Part shown: piece after piece, positions 1 through 10,925 of the stretch | How the letters are laid out: each line of letters starts with the position of its first letter | Position numbering within the stretch: the first letter of the stretch is position 1 | NCBI GenBank assembly: GCA_026214975.1 | Contig: CM047817.1 | Coordinates: forward strand, 58,896,246-58,960,245 | Length of the DNA stretch: 64,000 nt | Origin: Gentiana macrophylla | Taxonomy: Eukaryota; Streptophyta; Magnoliopsida; Gentianales; Gentianaceae | Reading direction: 5' to 3' | The notes under the pieces: generated by a model | The model's input: the letters and a program-made list of their open reading frames with translations, nothing else | What the model was told of the DNA's origin: nothing | Databases searched by the model: none | Program-made: the position numbers and the translations under genes

Positions 1-145
1 TAAAGGAAGAGTTGGCGAATGCAAAGAAAGAGAAAATGACAGACAAGGAGAAGGAGTTTGTGGCAATTGACATTGAAAAAGAGGAACCGAGTAATGCAAT
101 GGAGAAGAAGGGCACAAGTGAGACCTCACCTCCACGCGTGAAAGG
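1..145 (+). pseudogene. Gypsy gag/pol linker fragment, Lys/Glu-rich
   Basis: An open plus-strand frame from base 4 to a stop at about 156 reads a Lys/Glu-rich stretch (starting KEELANAKKEKMTDKEKE) ending in SETSPPRVKG. The same SETSPPxVKG residues precede the protease fragment on the opposite strand (about base 610). This stretch therefore looks like a piece of the same retroelement polyprotein, pointing the other way and cut at the window edge. Its function alone is unknown. The assignment rests on the shared short stretch and on position, so it is tentative. Confidence 0.45.
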
Positions 146-612
146 TCATCCCCGTGGGTTCTAGCTCACTCAACCCTAAATTTTCATACAAGGCCCTAGG
201 CATTAAGCTCACAGAAGCTCCTAGGTCACACAACACATTTTCAATCACAGTATCGCCAATAGTAATAGGGATGGTGAACCCACCTCGATCTCTCATTTTC
301 GGGGGTATCTTACTATCAAAAATCACCGAACACTCTTCATTCAAACATACCAAACCTTCCATTTTACTCTTATCATTTAACAAGCCTTTTAAGACTTTAC
401 AATAAGCAGGCATTTTTGCAAGTGCTTCAAGAAAGGGAATGTTCAAGTCAATTTTACGCAAAATTTCAATGAAACGGTTCTGAGCTTGGTTCAAATGACT
501 TTGTCTATGACCTTTAGGTGGGTAGGGTAAAGTACTTAAATCAAAATCGGGAGAGGTAGGCGGGATTATACCTTTCTTACCTTTCACGGGTGGAGGTGAG
601 GTCTCACTTGGG
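126..612 (-). pseudogene. Ty3/gypsy gag C-terminus and aspartic protease fragment (Athila/Tat-like)
   Basis: The minus-strand frame has a gag-like part (residues with LPYPPKG, INIPF-like and LAKMPAYCKVLK motifs, about residues 18-70). It is followed by a retropepsin-like segment with CDLGASVSLMP at about residues 119-129. In this family the segment normally follows gag and begins the protease; the usual Asp-Ser/Thr-Gly is seen here as D-L-G. The frame ends abnormally in HAWR and a stop because it runs into an inverted copy of its own upstream sequence (about 115-145 against 581-612). No RT or integrase follows. The piece is a dead fragment of a gypsy polyprotein, flipped relative to the LTR at 1411. 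Confidence 0.75.
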
Positions 613-1410
613 TTGGTGTTTCCTCGGTTTTGAGCTATAAGGAGAGGAGGAGCTCATTTGGGCCTAGTGTTCGGATTTGGCCCAAGAAGAAAAGAAAAAT
701 CTGTTCATTCTATCAAAAAAAAAACCAAGTACAAAATAAATTAAAAAGTTCTCATTGAATAAGATCTTGGCGTATAGGGAAATAAAGGGTTGGAATCAAA
801 GAGATGAGCTCAAAAGTTAGCTTTATGATGTTGGAGTTGGGATAGTTAGATAGGTGCTAATGTATTCGATCTCGCCTCATGACACTTGAAACATAGTTGA
901 GTGTGGCAATGAGTTCGGGTATGTTAGTATCCTATAGTTCCCAAAGTGCTTAAATTAATCAAAGAGGAGTTTGGAAGGTTTGTATAGTAGAGATAAGGTG
1001 GTACATTTGTTGATTAGGTTCACTCGTACTTCTTTTTCTCCAGTTCCCAAAATCCTTTTCGATTAACCGGAATTACCCTAGCCTAATGTTATAACCCTTC
1101 AAGTCCTACCCGATCGTGTCCAAACATAGTGACCTTGATTAGTGGAGAGGCTAGGGTATGAAACGGTTGGTAGACTTTTGGTCGTGATTCAAGCCCCGAC
1201 AATCACTTTGAGCACTTGGCTTTGGCTTGGCACCACACACTCTCCATTTTCTTGATAATGTCATACCGGTGTGTATATGTTCGTGTTTCTTACTTTGTGG
1301 TTACCTCGAGAGTGTGAGTAGTAGCACCTACATCACAAAGTTGAATCCCTTGGTTGGTTTTAAAACGCCTAATTTACTCGAGGGCGAGCAAAGGCTAAGT
1401 GTTGGGTGGT
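613..1410 (+). other. 3' noncoding region and polypurine tract of a gypsy element
   Basis: No convincing gene is present. The stretch ends in a CTCGAGGGCGAGCAAAGG motif (about 1376-1393) followed by a purine-rich GTTGGGTGGT, directly before the TG that opens the LTR at 1411. The same arrangement precedes the 3' LTRs of elements E and G in this window. It therefore reads as the 3' untranslated part and polypurine tract of an Athila/Tat-type gypsy element. The short ORF at 1227-1433 runs into the LTR and is not considered a gene. Confidence 0.6.
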
Positions 1411-3217
1411 TGATGGGAGTCAACTTTACGTGATTCCGGTGCATTTTCCACCCCCGTTTATCCAAATTTTAGCACATTCTCGGTGTTTTTAGAACATTTT
1501 CGGGTAATATCATGAGTTTATAGCACGGGGAGTAAATCCGTCGTTTTGATGGTTTACTACCTCTTTTTAGTGATATTAACCCATTCCCGAGCACTTTTAC
1601 CCTCCGGAATCGTTTGTGTGCGTTGTTCTTTTATGAGATTGTAGGGTCTATGTGTCACGAGAACCTGGAAGGAGAAGATTTATAATGAGAAGTATGATCA
1701 AGGTGCAAGAATGAGCCAAGGAAGAAGAAAAATGAAGAAAAGGAAGAAAAATAGTTGGTATATATCTTCACGCTATGTTATGTTCAGAAGCAATTTTACC
1801 TATGATGGAGGCATTTTCTGGTCATGGTCTCTTCATTAAAGGTTTAGATAATTGAAATATATTTCCAACGCATTTTGAATCACTAAAATCGGAGTTCAAC
1901 ACGCGAAGATATCATAGTTTTACTGCAGCCAGAAAACTGTCAAATCTCAAACGCGCGTTTGGAGGTTTCAAATGTGCGTTTGAACTGCTAATTTTTTAAC
2001 AGCGAGTACATGAATCGAAACGCACGTTTGGGGACCTCTCAAACGTGAGTTTGGGGCCATTTTCTGCAGATTTTTGCCCCTATAAACACCCACTTCCATT
2101 GAATTTCATCATATTATTCTCCCCTCTCTTAGCTAAACTATACCCACTCTTTGCTCGAAATTTGTAATGGATTATTCCACTTTCTCATAGCATAGATTAG
2201 CATAAACATAGCTTAATTATTCCATTTCCAAGCTCAAATTCTCATTCCAACTTCTAAGTCACCATCTTTCAATTAGTTCTTCAAAGTGTACTTTTTGGAT
2301 CTCAAATTCGAAATTCTTGTTTCTATGGTATGTTTCTTCTCTCTTTTACTTATTATGGCTTTCATTTACTATTTTATGTATGTTTCGATTAGTATAATGA
2401 GTAGCTAATCCCTTTTCATAGTCGAATCATGTGAAATTTGGTGAAATCACCCTTTGGGTGATGAAATTGGGAGTGTGTAGTGTTTTGTGTTGTTGCATCT
2501 TGCATATTTCACGTCTTAGAACATGTTATAACGGATTTGGGCTAGATTAGCTACCTAGGTCAAAGTCACACACATCAATCTAAAGAGTTGTTTAGATAGA
2601 GAGATGTGGGAAAGAGGGTTCTAGGATCGCGGCGTAGACCCGGCTTAGTTGTTAAGCCCGGGCCCAAAGTGAGGTTACTCATTTTAACGTTTAAGTGGCT
2701 CTAGTGCATAGCATGTTTTGTTAGTGAATCTTCCTTAGGGAAGGGTAGTTAACTTGGCATAAGGTGTTAGGAGAGAGTTGTTCAGACCTTAGCACCGAGA
2801 TTAGGTGTTTGCACCCGTGAAATTGATTGCGAGAGTCCGTTTGCCTTAATGCACACTCCCGGTTTGGTGTATCCTTGGGGTTGAAACTAGCTATTTTGAT
2901 CATGGTTCGGCTATGTCCCTTAATCAATCTTTAAAACTTAGTAGTTTAATCTTCTTTCTTTCTTTTCTATCTTTAGACTTGTTAGTATAAATCACTTTAG
3001 TGTCGTTGTAGTAAACAAACACTTTAAAAAGATTGATCACCTAGACTAAGTAACACGTTCACTTTGGTACTCACGAACACTTTTCCTTTGGGTTCGACCT
3101 CGTACTCCTGTAGCTATTCTAGCAATCGACCCGGTACACTGCTAGTTAGAGAGTTAGTTTACCCACGGTTTCGAGTCTTTATAAATTGTTTTTGAAGGGT
3201 GAATTTAGCTCCAATCA
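1411..3217 (+). mobile_element. Gypsy 3' LTR (Athila/Tat-like), about 1.8 kb
   Basis: The LTR opens TGATGGGAGTCAAC right after the polypurine tract and closes ...TAGCTCCAATCA. A TATA-like TATAAAC lies at 2081-2087, and a TTCGACC-rich 3' part at 3090-3140 resembles the U5 of elements E and G. No primer-binding site follows; base 3218 continues straight into LINE reverse-transcriptase sequence. This is therefore the downstream LTR of an element that inserted in a LINE. The upstream LTR lies outside the window or is lost, so the target duplication cannot be checked. The end is placed by analogy with the CGCGATCA end of E. Confidence 0.65.
1948..2053 (+). repeat. Four copies of a 14-bp palindromic motif upstream of the LTR TATA box
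   Basis: CAAACGCGCGTTTG (1948-1961) is a perfect palindrome. Variants follow at 1969-1982 (CAAATGTGCGTTTG), 2017-2030 (GAAACGCACGTTTG) and 2040-2053 (CAAACGTGAGTTTG). They end about 30 bp before the TATA-like box. The placement fits a U3 enhancer, but that role is inferred. Confidence 0.6.
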
Positions 3218-6177
3218 ACCACTCACCTAATGAAACCAACAGAGCAAATTTGTCTAAAGCTAAGGCTATATACAACATGCATCTTGCTCAACAAGAGGAA
3301 TTTTGGAGGCAAAGATCTAGGTATAAATGGTTTAAAGAGAGAGACAACAACACTGCTTTTTTCCATGCCACTATCAGGGATAAAATCAGAAGGCTTGAGA
3401 TACATAAAATAAAAAACTCTGATGGTCAATAGTGTATTACTCAGCAGTCCATTGGACAGGCTGCTATTAACTTCTTCAGCAACTTGTTCAGAGGGGATCA
3501 ATCAGTGGATAACACTGCTATGGAAGATCTCCTCCAGTTCATTCCCTCTATCCTCACAGAAGATCTTTCTGCTCCACCTGTTGAGAATATTACTACTAAT
3601 GAAGTTGAACATGCTGTTTTTGACTTCGATCATTTTAGTGCTGCTGGAATGGATGGTTTTTCTGGATCCTTTTATAGAGCTTGCTGGGATATGGTTGACC
3701 CTGATATCTACAAAGCTACCACACATTTTTTCTCTGGAGGGTACATCCCCCAAGCAATTGGAACAACTATTATCTCTCTCATTCCTAAAAAAGACATTCC
3801 TACCACCTTTGCAGACTTCACGCCTATAGCTCTCATCAATTTTATCAATAATGTTTTTACCAAGGTCTTGTGCTCCAGATTATCCACTGTCCTGCCTCAC
3901 CTAATCTCCACAGAGCAATCTAGTTTTTAAAAGGTAAGGATATAGCAGATAATGTCCTTTTTGTTCAAGAATTAGTTCAATTCCTACACAAGAAATCTAG
4001 GGGACATAATATCATCTTTATGTTTGATGTGACGAAAGCTTTTGATAGAGTTTCATGGCCTTTTTTGAAAGTTCTTCTTTTGAAATTTGGCTTCCTTGAT
4101 TCTTTTGTTAAACTTATTATGAACAACCTGACTTTCAGCTGGTTCTCTATTTTAGTTAATGGTTCTCATGTTGGTCTTTTCCAAAATACTAAAGGCATTA
4201 AGCAAGGTGATCCTCTCTCTCATTACCTCTTTATTCTTGTCATTGAAGCACTTACTAGAGGTCTCAAACACATATTCCAAATTCGTATAGAACATTATGC
4301 AACACATAGAGGTTTTCCTCTTGTGACTCATTGTATGTATGCCGATGACTTGATTCCTTTTGCTAAAGCCACCTAAAAATCCCTCACCAACCTCTTCATG
4401 TTCCTCCATCAATATGAGTTGGCCTCTGGACAACAAATTAATTCCAATAAAAGCTCTTTTTTTCATTCCAAGCATGCCTCTGCTTCTACTCATAACATGG
4501 CCAAACATACAACTGACATGAATAAGGGCTCTTTTCCTTTTACTTATTTAGGATGTCCAATTTATGTGGGCAGGCCTAAACATAGCTATTTCATCCCTCT
4601 CGTTCATAAACTGGAATGCAAACTTCAGGGGTGGTATGCCAAATTCCTTACACCTAGGGGCAGACTCATTCTTATAAAACATGTCATGTCTGCCATTCCT
4701 ATACATATACTTGCTGCCTTAAGGCTACCTGTTTCTGTCCTCAAATGGATAGAGCAAATTCTCTCTTATTTACTCTGGCTGAACACTGATAACAACAAAA
4801 TACATATTTGGAGAAAATGGAAAAAGGTTTGCTTTCCATGTGAGGAAAATGGTCTTGGGTCAGGAATCTCTCTACTTTACAGCAGGTCTTCTCTTCTAAA
4901 TTGTTGTGGAAACTTAAAACTGGTCCAGGGCTGTGGGCCAACACAGTGATGAGAGGTAGTTAACCTATATACAAGTTGTTTGCCTAGGAGCTTTTAGCTG
5001 AGGTGCAAGAGATAGCTGATGATAACATGAATACCTTGGTCGAAACAAGTGGGTATGGATGCCTACCTCTAATGGTAAGCTCACTATCAAGTCTGCTTAT
5101 GATATTCTTAGAAGCATAAATCAGACAGTTCAAGAGCTAAAAAATATCTGGAATTCTTATATTCCTAAGAAGATTTCCTTTTTTATGTGGAGGTTGCATA
5201 ATGATCTTCTTCCTTTTTCTAATCAACTCACAAAATTTGGTATTAATTGCCCATTTCAATGTATGTTCTGTCATGAAGAAGAAACTATGGAACATGTGTT
5301 TTGGAGCTGTGATAAAACACAACAGATATGGAGACATTTTCAAAGCATCCTACATTGGGGACATGACTCATTAGCTTTGCATCAAAATCTTATCAAATGG
5401 TTCAATCCACAGTTAAAGGGTGCTTTAGGTAAGATCTTCCCATTAATACCTAGTTTGATCTGTTGGGAAATTTGGAAAACTAGAAATAAGATGTATTTTG
5501 AAGATATTCTGGTTGACAATACAGCTGTCAATCTTGCTATTTTGGATAATCTTCACTTGATCTGTGCCAATATGCAAGTTACTAAGAATAATGACCGAGA
5601 TGATATCCTGATTTAGTCTAGTATTCTCAAACATTTTGCTCAGAAACTCCCTAATCATCATATACCTGTTTAGGGGCATTTCCCTCAGGCTCAAATCTAC
5701 AAGATTAATACAGATGGCTATTCTATTGGTAACCCTGGTATTGCAGAGGGGGTTTCATTATTAGGAACCAATTTGGACAAGTTCTCAAGGCTGGATTTGA
5801 GGCTTATGGAGTACACTAATATGCAAGCAGAAATCTCAACCATGCTTTCTGATATAAACTTATGTATACAACTCCAGCTGAAGGATGTAACCATTGAGAC
5901 TGACTCTAAAGCCTTAGAACAAATGATCAAAGGCAACTATCAAATACCTTGGAAGTACCAGCAGGATATGGATATCATACAACATCTAATCTCTATTGAA
6001 ATCTATCAGCTCCAGCATATCTATAGAGAAGCTAATGCTCCTGCAGACTATCTTGCTAAAATTGCCAGCTCAATTCAAAATTCTGGGATCATAGATGGTA
6101 CACATCTTGATGCTGAGCTTGGGATGCTTATCAAAAGGGATGTTCTTCAAATTCATACTATCAGAACTAAAGTTTGA
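3218..6177 (+). pseudogene. Plant L1-type LINE ORF2: reverse transcriptase, zf-RVT and RNase H (decayed)
   Basis: Consecutive frames carry, in order: the linker before RT (FWRQRSRYKWFKERDNNTAF, about 3290-3355); RT fingers and palm with AAGMDGFSGSFYRACW; FDVTKAFDRVSW (4020-4060); IKQGDPLS; and the catalytic YADD at 4338-4349. Next come a thumb region, a zinc-binding zf-RVT segment with CPFQCMFCHEEETMEHVFWSC (5250-5310), and a RNase H domain starting NTDGYSIGNPG (about 5707) and ending REANAPADYLAKIAS (about 6070). The ORF is broken by several frameshifts and stops (near 3430, 3930, 4375, 4950 and 5615). The N-terminal endonuclease is missing because the sequence begins abruptly at the LTR junction. 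It cannot make an active protein. The class is certain; the clade (L1 with RNase H) is likely. Confidence 0.9.
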
Positions 6178-6843
6178 TGAATACAAGCAACTGGACTCTT
6201 TTGGAAGAACCCTTCATTGTTATGAAGTGTGCAAACAGGTGGTCTACTAGCATTTACCCTATTTATCCTTTTTGGTTCTTAAGTTTCATGCTGCTGCTAC
6301 TTTGTGGAACTATTAATTGTTGCAGGCTTGGAGATCTAATCTGTGAGAGAAATGAGCCCCTGAGGCAAGGCAAAACAACTCTGGAAGCACCCTTCACTGA
6401 GCTGAGGGGTGCAAACAGGTTGTTTCTCTCTGGAAGCACCCTTCTTGATAATTGGATGTTGCAGCTTTTTTGAACCTTCTTGTAGGTTCCTTAACTGGAT
6501 CAAAGCGCACTGTAAGAATCGGATCATTGCCTGGAACCTTGCAGCTGGAAGCATACTTACAAAGACATACATTACAAAGACCTTGTAGCTTGGAGCATAC
6601 TTTTGTATTAGCTTTGTTTTGTTCCTTAGTGTTCTCTGCTTTTGTTTTTTATTCCAATACATGGGGGACCACACACTTTCCTTAGCACCCGGGTTTTCCC
6701 ACACGGGTTTTCTGGACTAAGGTTCTAAAGAGGTGATGAACATGTATTGATGACGCAATTTTTTGGAGGTAAGGTCTGGGGTTGGCCATGTAAAACTTCA
6801 GTTTTCTTTTAATAAAATTTCTAAGTTTTACGAACAAAAAAAA
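6178..6843 (+). mobile_element. LINE 3' UTR and A-tail
   Basis: After the RNase H stop the sequence has no long frame. It contains AATAAAATTTCTAAGTTTTA at about 6812 and ends in an A-run at about 6835-6843, as LINE 3' ends do. A short motif recurs within it: TGGAAG(A/C)ACCCTTC at about 6200, 6381 and 6431, twice followed by GTGCAAACAGG. The target duplication could not be defined because the 5' end is outside the window. Confidence 0.7.
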
Positions 6844-7004
6844 ATTAATCTACTCCCATGTTTCTCATAGCTCCAATGTTGTCTTCTGCCCTCAAGGTTG
6901 ACACTAGCGTAGATACCAATCACCTACAACATTTTGTCAATGAGAACTGTGAGACATCATATCTTGATACAATCTCGGGGAATCTACAACGGCGGCAATA
7001 GAGG

Positions 7005-7479
7005 CTAGATCGGCGAGAGTTGTTTGAAGTTGGAGAAGAAGCATCGGTTTTCCTGGGTCCCATGGATCTGAGCCTCAAACGTGTAATTTAAAACAATGGG
7101 TTTAAAATCCACATCTGAGAGTGATTGCCAATCACTGGTAGCCCTTGAAAAGTTCATTACTTTTTTCAGAGCATCTGAAGATGGGTCCAAAATGTCCACA
7201 CTAAGGGAAGGAATTTGAGTGAGTGATGAGATGTAGGATACAGATCTCGTATATGACTTCAGAAACAAAAATGAACCATTCAGCCGAGTTTGCCAACGAT
7301 TGTCCTTCAATTATCGCATTAGCATCCACTACTACAACAGCTAAACCTTTGATCGACTAGCAGGAGGATACACGCACTTCATGGCTTGATGCCGGAGTGG
7401 ATTGGTGGTCCGATAGAGGAGCCTGAGGGGATTTCTTAAAGATGTTGCTCCTGCAAGGAGCCGGAGGCTGTGCTTCCAA
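7005..7479 (-). pseudogene. NOB1: NOB1-like pseudogene: N-terminus and PIN domain of the 20S pre-rRNA endonuclease
   Basis: NOB1 is the PIN-domain nuclease that makes the final 3' cut of small-subunit rRNA. Read on the minus strand from 7479, the frame gives an N-terminus (EAQPPAPCRSNIFKKSPQ) and, after an in-frame stop near 7362, the PIN hallmark AVVVVDANAIIEG (about 7347-7309) with its catalytic Asp. A frameshift near 7240 leads to DPSSDALKKVMNFSRATSDW, then SLSDVDFKPIVLNYTFEAQI, matching the conserved part of the PIN domain with its second acidic cluster. The presumed start codon reads TTG instead of ATG. Homology stops at IHGT (about 7060), so the C-terminal zinc ribbon is absent. The stop, the frameshift and the truncation show it is dead. 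Whether it is a retrocopy or a transposon-captured fragment is open. Confidence 0.8.
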
Positions 7480-8286
7480 TTGTTGTGTGTTTAACTGCCA
7501 TTTCAAGAGGCATCGTTTTTCCGTTGAATAAAATGAGGAAATGATAAAAATAGAGTTGAGGTTAATTTTGTGTAAGGAGAGTTATTTTGTCCTTATAATA
7601 AATGATCTTTTTAGGTATCATAAGTGCCTCATTAAGTCTCAAAATCAGTCATTTTAAACAAATATCCATTAAATTTAAGGTAAAAAGAAAATTTCACAAG
7701 TGAATGAACTGTTTACCTCTGTTAAATATATCATAATCCAATATTTGATCTCCACGATTTACGTCAGTTTGTCTCCATCTAAAACCTCTATCCGATTAAA
7801 ACCAACACACATCATTTTTGGTTACCACAAAAGCGCATAATGCGATTGAGCATACTTATCGAAATTTTATAATTTTTCCCAAAGATTTGCAAATAATTAG
7901 CAATATTTGAGCTTGAAACCAAGTAGTGAACAACCCACTTGATGTTCGATTTTGGAAGGGTCACGGTATGAATTACCAGAAGATAAAACAATTTTGAAAA
8001 CTAGTAAGATAGTGATTGATGTTATTATTTTGAATCACTCAATTCTGATATAATGAAATATGTGAGTTGTTGTAGAAAAATGTTATTTTTTCACATAGAT
8101 ATCATACCTCAAGTATACTCCACATATAAGATGTAGTTTTGGACGACGTAGCAGCAAGCCCGAAGGGACATAAGAATTTTTTATAGGATGGAGGACATAG
8201 ATGACTACTGGTTCAAAACACTACACGCGTGATGCCTTCCGGGGATTGTGGCTTACGGCCCGGCCTAGCCCTAGTATATTGTTTTT
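7480..8286. other. AT-rich intergenic stretch, no gene seen
   Basis: No frame in this stretch resembles a known protein, and no terminal repeats or RNA gene were recognised. It lies between the NOB1 pseudogene and a short tandem duplication. Confidence 0.5.
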
Positions 8287-8430
8287 GGGCCATCTCAACA
8301 TATTAATTTCTGAATCAATTGAAGAGTTGCATATGTTCGTACGTAGTATAATATTTTCGGGCCAGCTCAATATATTAATTTCTGAATCAAGGGCAAAGTT
8401 GCATATGTTCGGCTCGAACAATGAACTTAG
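8287..8430. repeat. 72-bp tandem duplication
   Basis: GGGCCATCTCAACATATTAA at 8287 recurs in diverged form at 8359 (GGGCCAGCTCAATATATTAA). Both copies share TTTCTGAATCAA and GCATATGTTCG, giving two copies at a 72-bp period. GCATATGTTTG appears once more near 8448. The ORFs overlying it on both strands only reflect the duplication. Confidence 0.7.
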
Positions 8431-8967
8431 TTCAAGTATACAAAACAGCAGCATATGTTTGAACTGCTTAGTTGCAGAATAGAAATCCGGTTGATTCTGT
8501 TAATTTTCCCTCCATTTGAAGAGTGATATTTCATCTTCAAACAGGCGGAAGTCTACCTTTCTGTACCTATAAATTCCTTGCATTACATAATGAAAAAGAC
8601 ACAAGAAATACATCGCATATTTCTAAAAACTCTGCGTAAACTTTTTCTTGAATTCATTGTCTGAGATAACAAGGCTGAATCAGTTCAACTTCTTGTTCGC
8701 ATTGAAGTGTCACAATCAAAACAAGGAAAAGACTATTGTATCTTGGGAGACTTTTGTCATTCCCGTGGGTATATAATCGGGGCAACAGATTCTTACGGAC
8801 AATGTTCTACTCGCCTCAGTCTAATCAATAAGTTTTTGTGTTTACCAATGCTTGCACATTATTTTAGTTCAATCTGTCTGCAGTACGTAAATAAAATGTT
8901 GTTTTAAAAATTTCTTATGTTGATATATGTATTTTGTTCGATTGTATCATTTATGTTCAAGTAAATA
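8431..8967. other. Intergenic stretch, no gene assigned
   Basis: There is a TATA-like CCTATAAATTCC at about 8567, but no supported coding region follows it. The 66-residue frame at 8707-8907 has no recognisable similarity. The stretch could be part of a decayed LTR; this cannot be shown from sequence alone. Confidence 0.4.
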
Positions 8968-9459
8968 TGTAATGACAGATCGATTATGAAGTGATTGGGA
9001 TTGTGAGAAAAGATCAAGAAAATGAACAAAGAAATAAATACTGAAACAAGAACACAGGTTTAACATGGTTTCCAGCAATTTGCCGACTACTCTACGAACA
9101 AATGATGATTATTTTATTATCTCAGAAAAGTTACAATTTACATGAAATATAAATGGTATTTATAGGCCTTGAGAACCCAACCATAACCGCCTTAACAGCC
9201 AAGCCATGTAATGACTGAAATACCTTAGAAGTAACTTAACCAGAATGGAAAACTTATGCAAACGTGTTCCCTAAGAAATGTTGAGAACCAACGCAGTAGA
9301 CTCAACAAATGATCAACTCTGCTGGCATTCTTCAGCTTAACACTAGACTCAGCAGCAACCAATAGTTGTGTTGACCAGACCATAGGCTTTTTCCAGACTC
9401 AGTTGAGTATGGCACTCAGATGACCAAATTCAGTATGCATAGTTTAAGTCATAGTTACA
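8968..9459 (-). mobile_element. Copia 3' LTR (element K), 492 bp
   Basis: On the minus strand it starts TGTAACTATGACTT and ends TCATTACA, giving the inverted ends TGTAA/TTACA. A purine-rich AGTCAAGATGGAGATT (plus 9460-9475) immediately precedes it, as a polypurine tract should. A minus-strand TATAAATACC lies at about 9158-9167. The matching 5' LTR was not found: the copia sequence at the other end carries a different, shorter LTR. Confidence 0.7.
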
Positions 9460-9611
9460 AATCTCCATCTTGACTTGAACTCCGTGCAGACAAACATGAA
9501 ACAGATGCATAACCAAGTCCCGATATTTATCTTTGTCTCCTGATTTGAATACCTCAGCGGAACGGCGGAACCCCTGCATTAGCTAAGCATTCCAAGATAC
9601 AGATTAATAGC
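9460..9611 (-). pseudogene. 3' end of copia K between RNase H and LTR
   Basis: This links the RNase H remnant (12392-13165) to the 3' LTR. It is separated from the rest by the insertion of element M, whose target duplication ATAGC (9607-9611 and 12387-12391) marks the cut. It contains the polypurine tract and no intact frame. Confidence 0.6.
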
Positions 9612-9762
9612 TGATGCCATACGTGCCCAGGAAATGGCTAAGGGATCAATCGAGAGCTATGGGAAACCTAGGACTGAGGCCAAGAATACACAACGTCTCG
9701 CTCGCGACGCTGATTCATTCTTGAAAGGGGTGTGCCTTATACGACAAAGAAGCCACTCACTC

Positions 9763-9890
9763 ACAAGTGATTTGTTTAAGTCGACTCGACTTAAGAAAAA
9801 ATTTACTAACTCTCAGTACAATCGCAAGTGATTTGTTTAAGTCGACTCGACTTATGAAAAGTTTTACTAACTCTCAATATTTATCTGTTC
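9763..9890. repeat. 61-bp tandem duplication in the left LTR of M, each copy with a hairpin
   Basis: AAGTGATTTGTTTAAG and the following bases occur twice in this LTR but once in the right LTR (about 11900). Each copy carries TTAAGTCG-ACT-CGACTTAA, a perfect 8-bp stem with a 3-nt loop (first at 9776-9794). The right LTR has TTAAGTTG-ACT-CGACTTAA, which still pairs through G-U. Confidence 0.7.
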
Positions 9891-10244
9891 TTGTTACAAT
9901 GATAGTAGCTTGCCTATATATAGGCTACAAATAAAAGACTCTCCAATCTCTTAAGCAATATGGAATAAATTACATAGTGATTTTCATCACTTTATTTTAT
10001 GGTGGGCTTAACCTAACTCTAATAAGCCCAAATGGCTTTTATTTGCTAAAATCAAACACTTAACCCAAAGGACCAAAGTGGCGCCCCAAACAAATGGGCT
10101 GGCCTTATTGACACAAAAAATAAAATAAAAGACTTCTAATTAATTTATCCAAGTCCATCTTCATGCTCTTCAAGCCCAATAATATAGATAGTGCATTTTA
10201 TGGGCTGGTCTTCAACTGGCTTGGACTGGATCACAATCACATCA

Positions 10245-10925
10245 TTCCCTCCCTTTTTGAAAGGATTCGTCCTCGAATCAATAGGACGTCGTAAAATTCT
10301 GAGATACACACCAATCGTGAACAACCCGCAAAAGACGTCAATGAGATGCCAAGATCAAATAGAATGCGAAAATATAGCTCCAAAGCGATAGCATGTGTAG
10401 ACGTGGATCTATGTTTCTTCAATGGAACAGAAGAAATTTCTCTTGGCTTGATATACATGCGAACGAAGCACTTTGTGGCAGCAAGATAATGATAACAATG
10501 GAATGTAGGACAAACAACAACATGCGCACAAAATGGATCCAAAAAAGTATGCTCCGGCTTGCCAGCAATATGATCTAGATCAAGAGAAACCAAAGGCAAT
10601 ATAGGGGCTGCATTGGATGTATCAACAGTCCGGTTTCCTCCTCGTGTGAACAATCCTAGTGTACCTGCACAGAAGACAAAACACAGCTGGAACAAGAATT
10701 CAATAGCATAGTATCCTCTTGTGCCTCAATCACAATCAACTCTTTCCGTGCTTCCTCCTAGACACCTCTGACATCTCTATTTTCCCTTCCCCAATTTCAG
10801 GTTCATCCACCTCCACTTTCGCATTGACAACTATAGAACAATTTTTTTCCTCTTTCCAACTCCTCCTCACGAGTACTCACAACATCTTCGGTTTTCTCTC
10901 CTTTCTCCGTTTCCACCAATCCTTT
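10245..10925 (-). other. 3' interior of element M, no assigned gene
   Basis: A 152-residue minus frame (10237-10695) covers most of this stretch but resembles no known family. A different frame reads the typical gypsy Pol end DSRTNPFKKGGND at about 10280-10240. The long frame may therefore be chance. The purine tract lies at about 10245-10257. Confidence 0.4.

Noticed and set aside
10237..10695. 152-residue minus frame in M as a second protein
   Set aside because: No similarity, and another frame at the same place reads the known gypsy Pol end.
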